From Rathayibacter oskolensis (lineage in GTDB: Bacteria; Actinomycetota; Actinomycetes; Actinomycetales; Microbacteriaceae): 64,000 nt of DNA. Location of the stretch: positions 806,001-870,000 of the forward strand of contig NZ_FXBM01000001.1 in the NCBI RefSeq assembly GCF_900177245.1. The letters run 5' to 3'. Under the pieces are notes generated by a model. It was not told the DNA's origin, ran no database searches, and worked only from the letters and a program-made list of their open reading frames with translations. Numbering within the stretch: the first letter of the stretch is position 1; every line of letters begins with the position of its first letter. Shown one piece after another: positions 51,250 through 60,138 of this stretch. Position numbers and translations under genes: made by a program.

Positions 51250-51582
51250 ATGGCACTTCCCGACTCTCGCTCCGGAGTCCCCGACGACTGGTTCGTCGAT
51301 CCCGTCCGACTGGGTGTCCCCGGCGTCCGTCCCGGCATCGACACCGAGACGGAGGCTCCCGGCGGAGCCCTCTCCTGGCAGGTCGACTCGCTGTGCGCGC
51401 AGACCGACCCCGAGGCGTTCTTCCCCGAGAAGGGCGGATCCACCCGCGACGCGAAGAAGATCTGCACCTCGTGCGAGGTCCGCTCGCAGTGCCTCGAGTA
51501 CGCGCTCGAGAACGACGAGCGCTTCGGCATCTGGGGCGGGCTCTCCGAGCGCGAGCGCCGCAAGCTCCGACGCCGCGCGTAG
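51250..51582 (+). CDS. whiB: WhiB-family iron-sulphur transcription factor (WhiB2/WhcD-like)
   Basis: The protein has 110 residues. The four cluster ligands are C49, C72, C75 and C81 (KKICTSCEVRSQCLEY). The turn GIWGG is at 93-97, and a basic tail (RERRKLRRRA) contacts DNA. The acidic N-terminal part and sequence LCAQTDPEAFFPEKGGSTRD are close to WhiB2/WhmD, which controls division and septation. WhiB2 lies in the same neighbourhood (manA, rmlA) in mycobacteria. A leader of about 60 bases and AGGAG precede ATG 51250. The promoter region has two related palindromes. Confidence 0.93.
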   Translation: MALPDSRSGVPDDWFVDPVRLGVPGVRPGIDTETEAPGGALSWQVDSLCAQTDPEAFFPEKGGSTRDAKKICTSCEVRSQCLEYALENDERFGIWGGLSERERRKLRRRA

Positions 51583-51674
51583 CGATCCACCGGAGCGTTC
51601 GCCCGGACCCGGGCCCGATCGCCGCGGCTCCGAGAGGGCGGCGAGCCGCAGGCGGGCACCGAGTCGCCATCACC

Positions 51675-51680
51675 TAGGGT
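51675..51680 (+). promoter_or_regulatory. -10 element for the leaderless GT2-membrane fusion gene
   Basis: TAGGGT is followed by 8 bases (ggtccgcg) and then ATG 51689. Confidence 0.6.
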
Positions 51681-51688
51681 GGTCCGCG

Positions 51689-54550
51689 ATGTATCCACGA
51701 GTCACCGCCGTCCTCGTCGCGCGCAACGGCGCGGCGTACCTGGAGCGAACCCTCGCGGCGCTCCGGGCGCAGACCCGTCAACCCGATGCCACGGTCTTCG
51801 TCGACGGCGGCTCGAGGGACGCGACCGGAGAGCTCCTCTCGGGATGGGGCCCCACGCAGCTTGTGCAGGTCGCCGAGAACCTGCCCTTCGGCCAGGCCGT
51901 CGCCCGCGCGGTGCGCGTGATGCAGCCGCCGGCGGGGGAGGACGAGTGGCTCTGGCTCCTCGCGCAGGACTCGGCACCCGAGCCCGGTGCCCTCGCCGCG
52001 CTCCTCGGTGCCGTCGAGGTCGCTCCGTCGGTCGCCGTCGCCGGCCCGAAGGTCATGGACTGGACGCGCTCCGGCTACATCCGGAGCTACGGGGAGTCGA
52101 TCACGCGCTACGGCACGACGGTCCACCTCGTCGAGGACGAGCTCGACCAGGGCCAGCACGACGCGACGCCCGACGTCCTCGCGGTCTCGGCGGGCGGCAT
52201 GCTCGTCCGTCACAGCCTGTGGGAGGAGCTCGGCGGCTTCGATCCCGGGCTGCCCGTCGTCGACGACGCCCTCGACTTCTCGATCCGCACGCGGCTCGCC
52301 GGTCACCGGGTCAGCCGTGTGCCCGACGCCCGGGTGACCACCGCCCGCATCGGCCTGCAGCGCCCCGACGGCCGCCGCATCGACAGCGGGGAGCGCCGTC
52401 GCGCCCGTCAGCACCGCACCGCGCAGCTGCACCGGCGTCTCGCCTACGCTCCGGTCCCGCTCCTGATCCTGCACTGGCTCTCGCTCGTCCCGCTCGCGAT
52501 CGGCCGAGCGGTCGTCCGGCTCCTCCGCAAGCAGCCGGGCCTGGTGGGAGGCGAGCTGATCGCCGCGTTCGTCGTCGCGTTCGGCGGCACCAAGGTGCTC
52601 CGGGCGCGCAGGGTGCTCCGCTCGTCGAAGAACGTCGGCTGGAAGGCGGTCGCCCCCCTGCGGATCCCGCTCGACGTCGTCCGGCAGCTCCGCTCGGTGC
52701 GGCACGACGCGGTCAGAGTCCAGGCCACCCGTGAGCGCCACCCGCTGCACTTCTTCCAGGGCGGCGGCGTCTGGATCGTGCTCGTCGCCGCCCTGACCGG
52801 GCTCATCCTCTACACGCCGCTCCTCGCCGCGTCCGCGATCAGCGGAGGCGGGCTGCTCACGCTCTCGCCGACGGTGGCCGAGCTCTGGCGGAACGCGGCC
52901 TACGGATGGCGCGATCTCGGCTCCGGATTCATCGGCGCCGCCGATCCGTTCGCGGCCGTGCTCGCGGTCCTCGGCTCGCTGACGTTCTGGTCGCCGAGCT
53001 TCTCGATGGTCCTCCTCTACCTCGTCGCGCTGCCGATCGCGGCGATGGGCGCCTGGCTGATGGTGGCGCGGATCACCCCGCGGCCCATCGCCCGCGCCTC
53101 CGGTGCACTCGTCTGGATCCTCGCCCCCGCGTTCTTCGCAGCGCAGTCCGACGGACGACCCGCGGCGATCCTGGTGCACGTCCTGCTGCCCTGGCTCTTC
53201 TTCGCCGGGTTCGGCGCCTACCGGTCGTGGTCCTCCTCCGCGACCGCGTCGATCCTCGCGGCCGCGGTCGTCGCGTGCGCCCCGATCCTCGCGCTGCCGC
53301 TCCTGGCCGTCTGGCTCGTGGTGCTCGCGACGGCGGGCCGGCGCATCGGCCGGTTCGCCGGGCTGCCGATCCCCGCGCTCGTCCTGCTCTTCCCGATCGT
53401 CGTCGCGCAGGGTGCCCGCGGAGACTGGTTCGCGGTCCTCGCCGACCCCGGCGTCCCGCTCGCCTCGACCCGGGCCGACCTGTTCTCGCTCCTCGCCGGC
53501 GTCCCGAGCGGTCTGTCGAGTGGGTGGCTGCAGTTCCTCGGCACGCTGAACATCTCGGCCTCGGCCGCTCCGCTCGCCACCGCGGTGCTCGTCCTCCCGC
53601 TGATCGTCGCCGCGCTCGCCTCGCTCCTGCTCCCGAACAACCTCTCGGCGCTCGGCGGGGTGGGCGTGGCGGCGCTCGGTCTCGTGACCGCCTCCCTCGC
53701 CCAGGGCCTCCAGCTCACGACCAGCGGCTCCGAGCCGGTCGCCGTCTGGAGCGGCACCGGGCTCAGCCTCTACTGGCTCGGCCTCGTGATCGGGTTCTCG
53801 CTGTCGGTGGCCGCGCTGCCGTCCTTCCGCCTGGTCCCGGCGATCGTCGTCACCGTCGCCGTCGCGATCGCGGTCGCTCCCCTCGCCGTCGCCTTCCCGG
53901 CGGGGAGCAGCTCGGTCACGACCGCCGCCGACCGCTCGCTGCCCGCCTACGTGGCCGCCGAGGCGCAGAACGACCCGCGGGTCGGCACCATCGTGCTCGT
54001 CCCGCAGTCCGACGGAGGCGTCCTCGCCCGCCTCGAGCGCGGAGCGGGTGCGACGCTCGACCAGCAGTCGACCCTCGCCGCCACCGGCGCCGAGAGCACC
54101 GACGAGATCGACGAGCTCGCGGGCAACCTCGTCTCGCGCACCGGCTTCGACGTCGGCTCCGCCCTCGAGGATCTCGGTGTCCGCTTCGTGGTGCTCACCG
54201 ATCCCGGCGCCCAGGCCGGTGCCGCCGCCTCCGCCGTCCGCTCCCGCGCCGCCGTCTCCCTCGACGGCAACGCCGCCTTCTCGGCCGTCGGAGACACCCG
54301 CTACGGGCTGCTGTGGACGGCGGTCGACACCGACGGCGACCGCGTCGATGCCGCCCCGACCGGAGTCGTCGGCCCCTTCGGCATCGCCTACACGATCGCC
54401 GCCCTCATCGTGTTCCTCGTCGCCTTCCTCCTCGCCGTCCCCACCGGGCTCTCGCTCGAGCGCGCGCGCTCCGGCGCCCCGGTCGCGGGGATCGACGACG
54501 AGCCCGGCGAGGCGACCGGCCAGTTCGACGACGGGACCGACGATGTCTGA
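51689..54550 (+). CDS. Family 2 glycosyltransferase fused to a large membrane domain
   Basis: The protein has 953 residues. The N-terminal GT-A domain (about 1-250) has VTAVLVARNGAAYLERTLAA, ATVFVDGGSRDATGELL, WLWLLAQDSAPEPGAL (metal site region) and FDPGLPVVDDALDFSIRTRL. The rest has about twelve TM helices up to residue 725, an outside domain of about 170 residues, then a last helix and an acidic tail (GIDDEPGEATGQFDDGTDDV). ATG 51689 is set by the leaderless promoter. Similar fusions lie beside whiB and a DUF5719 gene in other actinobacteria (recalled). The two stops and starts here sit close, so they act together. Substrate is unknown. Confidence 0.85.
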   Translation: MYPRVTAVLVARNGAAYLERTLAALRAQTRQPDATVFVDGGSRDATGELLSGWGPTQLVQVAENLPFGQAVARAVRVMQPPAGEDEWLWLLAQDSAPEPGALAALLGAVEVAPSVAVAGPKVMDWTRSGYIRSYGESITRYGTTVHLVEDELDQGQHDATPDVLAVSAGGMLVRHSLWEELGGFDPGLPVVDDALDFSIRTRLAGHRVSRVPDARVTTARIGLQRPDGRRIDSGERRRARQHRTAQLHRRLAYAPVPLLILHWLSLVPLAIGRAVVRLLRKQPGLVGGELIAAFVVAFGGTKVLRARRVLRSSKNVGWKAVAPLRIPLDVVRQLRSVRHDAVRVQATRERHPLHFFQGGGVWIVLVAALTGLILYTPLLAASAISGGGLLTLSPTVAELWRNAAYGWRDLGSGFIGAADPFAAVLAVLGSLTFWSPSFSMVLLYLVALPIAAMGAWLMVARITPRPIARASGALVWILAPAFFAAQSDGRPAAILVHVLLPWLFFAGFGAYRSWSSSATASILAAAVVACAPILALPLLAVWLVVLATAGRRIGRFAGLPIPALVLLFPIVVAQGARGDWFAVLADPGVPLASTRADLFSLLAGVPSGLSSGWLQFLGTLNISASAAPLATAVLVLPLIVAALASLLLPNNLSALGGVGVAALGLVTASLAQGLQLTTSGSEPVAVWSGTGLSLYWLGLVIGFSLSVAALPSFRLVPAIVVTVAVAIAVAPLAVAFPAGSSSVTTAADRSLPAYVAAEAQNDPRVGTIVLVPQSDGGVLARLERGAGATLDQQSTLAATGAESTDEIDELAGNLVSRTGFDVGSALEDLGVRFVVLTDPGAQAGAAASAVRSRAAVSLDGNAAFSAVGDTRYGLLWTAVDTDGDRVDAAPTGVVGPFGIAYTIAALIVFLVAFLLAVPTGLSLERARSGAPVAGIDDEPGEATGQFDDGTDDV

Positions 54551-54572
54551 TCCCGCCGACCAGGAGAAGAAA

Positions 54573-56081
54573 ATGCCGACCGACACCGGATCCCCGGCTC
54601 GCGCGCCCCGCGGCGATCGGCGAGCCGAACGCCGCTCCCGCGCGGCATCGGCCGGCTCGACCGCGTCGACCCGCCGCCGGGAGGCGCCGTCGGCCGCTCG
54701 CCGGCGCCGGTCGGCCCTGCGCGCGATCGCCGGAGTGACGGGCCTCGTGATCGCAGCGGCCGCCGTCGTCCTGCCGCAGCTGATCCCGCTCCCCGCGGTG
54801 ACCCGCACGGCGGAGGGGGTCGTCGTCGCTCCGGTCGCGGCCGACAGCACCCTCGTCTGCGGCGGAGACCTCATCGACGCGAGCGAGCCCCGGGAGCTGC
54901 GCTCGTTCCCGGGCTCCGGGACCGCCGTCTGGCCTCGGGACGCCACCTCGTCGTCCGCGCCGTTGGCAGAACCGGACGTCGCGACCGGCGGGACCGGCAT
55001 CGACGCGCTCAGCGTGCCCGCCGAGTCCGACCCCACCCCCGGAGGCGCGACCACGCAGTCGATCGCGAACGAGTCGGTCTCGGGGCTCGCCGCGCAGGGC
55101 TGCGCCGAGCCGTCGGCCGACAGCTGGCTCGTCGCGGGATCGACCGACGTCGGACTCACCTCCGTCCTCGTCCTGGCCAACGCCAGCGAGGTCGCCGCGA
55201 CCGTCGACCTCGCTCTCTACGGTGAGCAGGGGCCGATCACGGCGACCGGAGCGACGGGGATCGTCGTCCCGGCGGGATCCGTGCGCGTCCTCCCGCTCGC
55301 CGGGCTCGCGCCCGATGTCGTCCAGCCCGTGATCCGGATGACCGCCCGCGGCGGCGAGGTCGCCGCGACCCTCCAGAGCAGTGCGATCGCGGGACTCGCT
55401 CCGGAGGGAGTCGAGACGTCCTCTCCCTCGGCCGGCGCCGACACGATCACCGTCATCTCGGGCTTCACCGTCGCGACGCCGCCCGCCGACACCGCGAGCG
55501 ACGACGGCAGCGGCGGCTCCGGCACCCCCGTGCTGAGGATCCTCGCCCCGGGCGGGGAGGACACCACGGTGTCGATCGAGGTCGCGAACGAGGACCCGAG
55601 CGGACTGGGCACGTCCACCCAGGTGGTCGCCGCGGCCGGGCGCGTCGGCGAGGTCCCGCTGACGGGTCTCGCGGACGGCTCGTACCGGATCACCCTCCGG
55701 TCGGATCAGCCGATCGTCGCCGCGGGACGCACGACCTCGACCGGACCGGCGGGAACCGACTTCGCCTGGTTCGCGAGCGGAACGGCGACGTCGGTGCCCT
55801 TCGGCGTCGGGAACACCGGCGAGGCGGGTTCCCGCCTGCACCTCGCGAACGCCAGCGACTCGTCGGCCTCCGTGGTGATCGAGTCGGACGCGGGATCGCG
55901 GACGCTCGAGATCGGCCCGTTCGCGGCGGCGTCGACGGAGCTCGGAGCCGACTCCGTCGTCGTGTCGAGCGACCAGCCCGTGCAGGCCTCGGTCTCGATC
56001 TCCAGCGACGGCAGGATCGCGTCGTACCCGATCGTCCCGCCCGGGCCGCTCTCGTCCCCGGTCACGGTCTACTCGCACTGA
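54573..56081 (+). CDS. DUF5719-like secreted/membrane-anchored protein
   Basis: The protein has 502 residues. A very basic cytoplasmic head (RRREAPSAARRRRSALRAIA) is followed by one TM segment (GVTGLVIAAAAVVLPQLIPL). About 430 extracytoplasmic residues follow, in beta-rich repeats (VLVLANASEVAATVDLALYG; LHLANASDSSASVVIESDAG). ATG 54573 has AGGAG at ideal spacing. ATG 54543, overlapping the previous gene by 8 bases, is possible. It is coupled to the glycosyltransferase fusion and probably assists it outside the membrane. Confidence 0.8.
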   Translation: MPTDTGSPARAPRGDRRAERRSRAASAGSTASTRRREAPSAARRRRSALRAIAGVTGLVIAAAAVVLPQLIPLPAVTRTAEGVVVAPVAADSTLVCGGDLIDASEPRELRSFPGSGTAVWPRDATSSSAPLAEPDVATGGTGIDALSVPAESDPTPGGATTQSIANESVSGLAAQGCAEPSADSWLVAGSTDVGLTSVLVLANASEVAATVDLALYGEQGPITATGATGIVVPAGSVRVLPLAGLAPDVVQPVIRMTARGGEVAATLQSSAIAGLAPEGVETSSPSAGADTITVISGFTVATPPADTASDDGSGGSGTPVLRILAPGGEDTTVSIEVANEDPSGLGTSTQVVAAAGRVGEVPLTGLADGSYRITLRSDQPIVAAGRTTSTGPAGTDFAWFASGTATSVPFGVGNTGEAGSRLHLANASDSSASVVIESDAGSRTLEIGPFAAASTELGADSVVVSSDQPVQASVSISSDGRIASYPIVPPGPLSSPVTVYSH

Positions 56082-56133
56082 GTCGACCGGCACGGTTCGG
56101 GCGGCCCGGCCGCTCAGCGCGCGGCGGAGCGCG

Positions 56134-56592
56134 TCAGAGGTGGCGGAAGCGGTCCGGCGAGATGTCCCACGGGTCGCGGCCGAGCAGCTCGGCGACCGCA
56201 CGGAAGACGTAGCTCTCGATCAGCATCCGCTGGTGCCAGTCGTCGCGGCGGTGCAGCTTCGCGAGGCGCTCGATCGGGACGCGGTACAGCGTGATGCGCC
56301 GCGCCGCGTGATCCACGCGCCAGCGGGCGATGCCCGTTCCCTGCAGCCGGGCCGGATCGACGTCGGGGGTCGCCGCGACGTCGACGTGGATGCCGGCGAG
56401 CTCCTCGGGCCAGGCGCCGCGGAGGTAGTCGATCGCGGAGCCGATGGTCATCTCGAAGAAATCGGTGCGCGTCTGCAGCGGAGGCAGGTGGGGGCCGGTG
56501 ACCTGGCCGCGGATGCCGCGCCCGTGCCGGTCCCTCGACCCGCCGCGGACCGTGGTCGCCTGACGTGCGGTGGAACGACGAGCGCGGGGCAT
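56134..56592 (-). CDS. Metallopeptidase-like (zincin_1) family protein without HExxH
   Basis: The protein has 152 residues. A basic, low-complexity head of about 30 residues is followed by the family core: AWPEELAGIHVDVAATPDVD, ITLYRVPIERLAKLHRRDDW and IESYVFRAVAELLGRDPWDI. M. tuberculosis Rv3259 is a relative in the same neighbourhood. The site where zincins have HExxH reads ESYVFRAVAE, so protease activity is doubtful. ATG 56592 is preceded by TAGTCT with a 6-base gap. It is divergent from the DUF3499 gene across 57 bases. Confidence 0.8.
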   Translation of the reverse strand: MPRARRSTARQATTVRGGSRDRHGRGIRGQVTGPHLPPLQTRTDFFEMTIGSAIDYLRGAWPEELAGIHVDVAATPDVDPARLQGTGIARWRVDHAARRITLYRVPIERLAKLHRRDDWHQRMLIESYVFRAVAELLGRDPWDISPDRFRHL

Positions 56593-56598
56593 GCGTCA

Positions 56599-56604
56599 AG
56601 ACTA
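56599..56604 (-). promoter_or_regulatory. -10 element for the leaderless zincin-like gene
   Basis: TAGTCT on the minus strand is followed by 6 bases and ATG 56592. Confidence 0.5.
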
Positions 56605-56636
56605 CGGCCGCGCGGAGCGGGTGCCGCGTGCCTTGC

Positions 56637-56642
56637 TACTGT
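56637..56642 (+). promoter_or_regulatory. -10 element for the leaderless DUF3499 gene
   Basis: TACTGT is followed by 7 bases and ATG 56650. Confidence 0.5.
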
Positions 56643-56649
56643 GTGCCTG

Positions 56650-56868
56650 ATGAACGGACGGCTGTGCTCGCGGACGGGCTGCGCCTCCGACGCCGTGGTC
56701 ACCCTCACCTACGACTACCGCGACTCGCTGGTGGCCGTCGGACCGCTCAGTCCGGCTCCCGACCCGCACGGCTACGACCTCTGCGCCGAGCACGATCGGC
56801 GCCTGCTCGTGCCCAGGGGCTGGCAGACGGTGCGCTACAGCGAGCCGTCCCCGCCCGGCGCCGGCTGA
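56650..56868 (+). CDS. DUF3499 family small protein
   Basis: The protein has 72 residues. LCSRTGC near the start and YDLCAEHDRRL in the second half supply a CxxxxC and a CxxH, a likely metal site. The block TYDYRDSLVAVGPL and the end VPRGWQTVRY are typical of the family. M. tuberculosis Rv3258c is the counterpart beside Rv3259. The start is set by the leaderless promoter. Its last 34 bases overlap the convergent RDD gene. Function is unknown. Confidence 0.85.
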   Translation: MNGRLCSRTGCASDAVVTLTYDYRDSLVAVGPLSPAPDPHGYDLCAEHDRRLLVPRGWQTVRYSEPSPPGAG

Positions 56869-57731
56869 TCGCGGAGTGCCGGCGCGGGCCGCTCCCGCTG
56901 CGGGAACCCCCGCGGGGCGCTCGCGAGGACCGGACCGAGGCGGGCGAGCCGCTGATCGGCGAGACGCAGGGCCCTCTCCTCCCGGGCGCGACGGAGGGCT
57001 GCCACGGCGAGGAGGAAGTCCTCGGCCGGTGCGTTCGGGATCGGCGAGACGAACGCCGCTGCCTCGTCGGCGAGGGAGGCCGCCAGCTGCGACCGCGACG
57101 GCTCCGTCATCCCGCCGCGCTGCCGGAGGAACTGCGCGAGCCGGCGGGCGAGCGCGTCGGGCAGCCGGGCCGCGTCGGCGGTCGCCGCCCAGCCGAGCAG
57201 GGGCGCCGGGACCTCGACCTGCAGCGGCGCGACCCGCGGAACCCGCTCGAGCTGACTGTGCGTTCCGGCGAGGATGTCGCCGAGGCGGCGCGAGCGCTGC
57301 GAGAGGAGCCCGACGACGGCGGCGAGACCGCCGGCCGTCATCACGATCTCGAGCACCCCGGTGAGGCCGCGCACGAGCGCGTGCCGGAAGCCGATGGCGC
57401 CGCCGTCGTCGCGCACGATGCGCGCACCGACAGCCAGCTTGCCGAGGGAGCGCCCGCGCGTCGCCGTCTCGACCGCGACGGGCACGAGCACGAGCGAGAC
57501 CACCAGAGCGGCGATGCCGACGGCCGCGAGCGCCGCATCGTCGAGTCCGCCCTCGCCCGCGAGCGCGGCGACCAGGTAGAGGAGGCCGAAGGCCAGCACG
57601 AACTCGGCGAGCAGGTCGATGATCGCGCCGGACGCGCGGAGGACGAACGAGGTCACGGGCACGTCGAGCGCGATCGCCTCGCCGGTGATCAGCCCGGAGT
57701 CGTCGCGCTCGTCGATCCGCTGCCCGCCCAT
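56835..57731 (-). CDS. RDD-domain membrane protein
   Basis: The protein has 298 residues. The RDD region (about 18-150) has VTSFVLRASGAIIDLLAEFV, three or four TM segments, ATRGRSLGKLAVGARIVRDD and SQRSRRLGDILAGTHS. A soluble tail of about 140 residues (AALRRAREERALRLADQRLA) is Arg-rich and helical. ATG 57731 follows GGGAGGAG. The gene is divergent from SpoIIM across 86 bases and belongs to the conserved MoxR-DUF58-SpoIIM-RDD set. Confidence 0.87.
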   Translation of the reverse strand: MGGQRIDERDDSGLITGEAIALDVPVTSFVLRASGAIIDLLAEFVLAFGLLYLVAALAGEGGLDDAALAAVGIAALVVSLVLVPVAVETATRGRSLGKLAVGARIVRDDGGAIGFRHALVRGLTGVLEIVMTAGGLAAVVGLLSQRSRRLGDILAGTHSQLERVPRVAPLQVEVPAPLLGWAATADAARLPDALARRLAQFLRQRGGMTEPSRSQLAASLADEAAAFVSPIPNAPAEDFLLAVAALRRAREERALRLADQRLARLGPVLASAPRGFPQRERPAPALRDQPAPGGDGSL

Positions 57732-57803
57732 GGTGCTCCTCCCGGCCGTTCCGGTGCCGGCCACCGCGACGAACGGCCGCGCCCGGGCGCGGAACGCCCC
57801 GGC

Positions 57804-57809
57804 TATCAT
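57804..57809 (+). promoter_or_regulatory. -10 element for leaderless spoIIM-like gene
   Basis: TATCAT is followed by 8 bases (ctcaacag) and ATG 57818. Confidence 0.6.
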
Positions 57810-57817
57810 CTCAACAG

Positions 57818-58813
57818 ATGGACATCGACGCTCTCTCGGCCGCGCGCAGCGCGCAGTGGACGCGCCTCGACGAGCTCTCCCGCCGGCGCCGTCTGAGCGG
57901 TGACGAGGCCGACGAGCTGGTGGAGCGCTACCAGTCCGCCTCCGCCGATCTCGCCGCGATCACCTCGACCGCCGGCTCCACCGCCGCGGGCACCCGGCTC
58001 GCCGTCTCGCTGTCGCGGGCACGCGGGCGCCTGACGGGGACGAGGGAGGAGCCGCTCGCCGCCGTGTCGAGGTTCGTCGTCGTGTCCCTCCCCGCTGCCC
58101 TCTACCGCCTCCGCTGGCTGACCCTCGCCGTCGCCCTGGCCACGGCGCTCGTGGCGACGCTCTACGCGGTCTGGATCCTCGGCGACGCGCGGCTGCTCGC
58201 CTCCCTCGGCGACGACGAGGAGCTGCGGCGGTTCGCGCAGAACGACTTCATCGACTACTACTCCGAGAACCCCGCCGCGTCGTTCGCCGGCCAGGTGTGG
58301 ACGAACAACGCCTGGATCGCGGCGCAGTGCGTCGCCTTCGGGATCGTCGGCGTCTACGTGCCCTACATCCTGCTGCAGAACGCGCAGAACCTCGGCACCT
58401 CGATCGCGGTCATGTTCCACGTCGGCGAGGGCGACACCTTCTTCCTCTACATCGCCCCGCACGGGCAGCTCGAGCTGACGGCGGTGTTCGTCGCGGCGGC
58501 GGCCGGCCTGCGCATCTTCTGGGCCTGGATCGCCCCGGGCGCACGGACCCGCGGCCAGGCTCTCGCCGAGGACGCGCGCAGCCTCTTCACCGTGGCGATC
58601 GGCCTGGTCTTCGTGCTCTTCGTCTCGGGGGTCATCGAGGGCTTCGTCACTCCCGCCCCCTGGCCGTGGTGGCTGAAGATCGGCATCGGCGCGCTCGCGT
58701 TGCTCGCGTTCCTCGCCTACATGATCGTGCTCGGCGGCCGCGCTGCGCGCGCGGGGGAGACGGGCGATCTCGACCGCTTCGCGGCCGGCTCGCGGAGCAT
58801 CGCCGAGGGCTGA
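57818..58813 (+). CDS. Stage II sporulation protein M-like membrane protein
   Basis: The protein has 331 residues. A helical cytoplasmic head of about 95 residues (WTRLDELSRRRRLSGDEADE) precedes the SpoIIM domain: FIDYYSENPAASFAGQVWTN, FGIVGVYVPYILLQNAQNLG, IAPHGQLELTAVFVAAAAGL. It has five or six TM helices. Despite the name, these proteins occur widely in non-sporulating actinobacteria, next to MoxR and RDD genes. Function is unknown; an envelope-integrity role is a guess. Confidence 0.9.
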   Translation: MDIDALSAARSAQWTRLDELSRRRRLSGDEADELVERYQSASADLAAITSTAGSTAAGTRLAVSLSRARGRLTGTREEPLAAVSRFVVVSLPAALYRLRWLTLAVALATALVATLYAVWILGDARLLASLGDDEELRRFAQNDFIDYYSENPAASFAGQVWTNNAWIAAQCVAFGIVGVYVPYILLQNAQNLGTSIAVMFHVGEGDTFFLYIAPHGQLELTAVFVAAAAGLRIFWAWIAPGARTRGQALAEDARSLFTVAIGLVFVLFVSGVIEGFVTPAPWPWWLKIGIGALALLAFLAYMIVLGGRAARAGETGDLDRFAAGSRSIAEG

Positions 58814-58827
58814 GCGACGGGCTCGGT

Positions 58828-60135
58828 TCAGAGCCGGCCGGCCGCCTTCAGCGCGATGTAGCGGTCGGCGAGCAGCGGAGGCAGCCGCTGCGGCTCCCCG
58901 AGCACGACGTCCCCGCCCAGCCGCCGCACCGCCGCGGCGAGGCGGTCGGAGTCGGTGAGCGAGCGCTCCGCGGCGGCGGCGGTGTAGACGGCGGCACGGT
59001 CACCGCGATCCGCCGCCATCTCGACGAGCTCCGGATCGAGCGCGCACGCGACGACCACGGTGTGCTGCCGCGTGAGCTGGGGGAGGACCGCCAGCATGCC
59101 CTCCGCGGCGCCCACGGAGTCGAGGGCGGTGAGCAGGACGACGAGGGAGCGCTGCGAGGCGAGCGCCCGCACCTGCGCCGGCACGGCCGACCAGTCGGTC
59201 TCGACGAGCTGGGGCTGGATCGGGGCGAGGGCGTCGACGACGCGCCCGAGCACCTCCGTGCCGGTCGCCCCGTGCACGCGCGCCCGGCGGGTGCGGTCGA
59301 AGGCGAGGACGTCGATCCGGTCGCCCGCCGAGGCCGCCAGGGCCGAGAGCAGCAGGGACGCCTCGATCGCGGTGTCCAGGCGCGGCTCGTCCTCGATGCG
59401 CGCTGCCGAGGTGCGGCCCGTGTCGAGCACGAGGATCACCCGGCGGTCGCGCTCGGGACGCCAGGTGCGCACGACCGGTTCGCGGCGTCGCGCCGTCGCC
59501 CGCCAGTCGAGAGAGCGGACGTCGTCGCCGCGGACGTACTCGCGCAGACTGTCGAACTCGGTGCCCTGACCGCGGATCATCACGCTCGTGCGCCCCTCGA
59601 GCTCGCGGAGGCGCGCGAGGCGGGAGGGCAGGTGGCGGCGGGAGCGGAAGGGCGGGAGGACGCGGATGGCGGCCGGAGCGGCGTGCGTCGCCTGCCGTCC
59701 GGCGAGGCCGAGCGGCCCCTCCGATCGGACGGTGACGTGCAGCGCCCGCCGCTCACCGCGCCTGACGGGCACGAGCACCGTGGTGACCGCGCGGCGCTCA
59801 CCCGGAGGGAGACGCAGCGCCGACCGCGTCGCGACGGCGCCGGCCGACGGCTCCCAGGCGTCGCGGACGATTCCGGAGATCCTCCGACGGCCGGTGCTGG
59901 TCAGCAGGAGGGTGGCCTCGGCCCGCTCGCCGAGCCGCACCCGGTCGGGCACGCGGCGCTCGAGACCGACGGACCGGGGGGAGCCGGCGACGAGCAGGTC
60001 GACGCCGACGAGGGCCGCCCAGAGCAGCAGCCAGAGCCCGAGCACCCCGAAGGCGACCTCGGCGCGCCCTCCGAAGAGGACGACGGGGACGAGGCCGACG
60101 AGGAGGACGACGACGGAGCGGCCGGTGAGGTGCAC
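58828..60135 (-). CDS. DUF58 domain protein
   Basis: The protein has 435 residues. Two N-terminal TM helices (about 8-48) are followed by a beta-rich region. The DUF58 block then reads FDSLREYVRGDDVRSLDWRA, and a von Willebrand A-like domain has VILVLDTGRTSAARIEDEPR (degenerate MIDAS DxGxT) and LVVLLTALDS. It works with MoxR ATPases in other bacteria. GTG 60135 starts 3 bases after the MoxR stop. It ends the minus-strand operon, convergent with the SpoIIM gene. Confidence 0.9.
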   Translation of the reverse strand: MHLTGRSVVVLLVGLVPVVLFGGRAEVAFGVLGLWLLLWAALVGVDLLVAGSPRSVGLERRVPDRVRLGERAEATLLLTSTGRRRISGIVRDAWEPSAGAVATRSALRLPPGERRAVTTVLVPVRRGERRALHVTVRSEGPLGLAGRQATHAAPAAIRVLPPFRSRRHLPSRLARLRELEGRTSVMIRGQGTEFDSLREYVRGDDVRSLDWRATARRREPVVRTWRPERDRRVILVLDTGRTSAARIEDEPRLDTAIEASLLLSALAASAGDRIDVLAFDRTRRARVHGATGTEVLGRVVDALAPIQPQLVETDWSAVPAQVRALASQRSLVVLLTALDSVGAAEGMLAVLPQLTRQHTVVVACALDPELVEMAADRGDRAAVYTAAAAERSLTDSDRLAAAVRRLGGDVVLGEPQRLPPLLADRYIALKAAGRL

Positions 60136-60138
60136 GGG

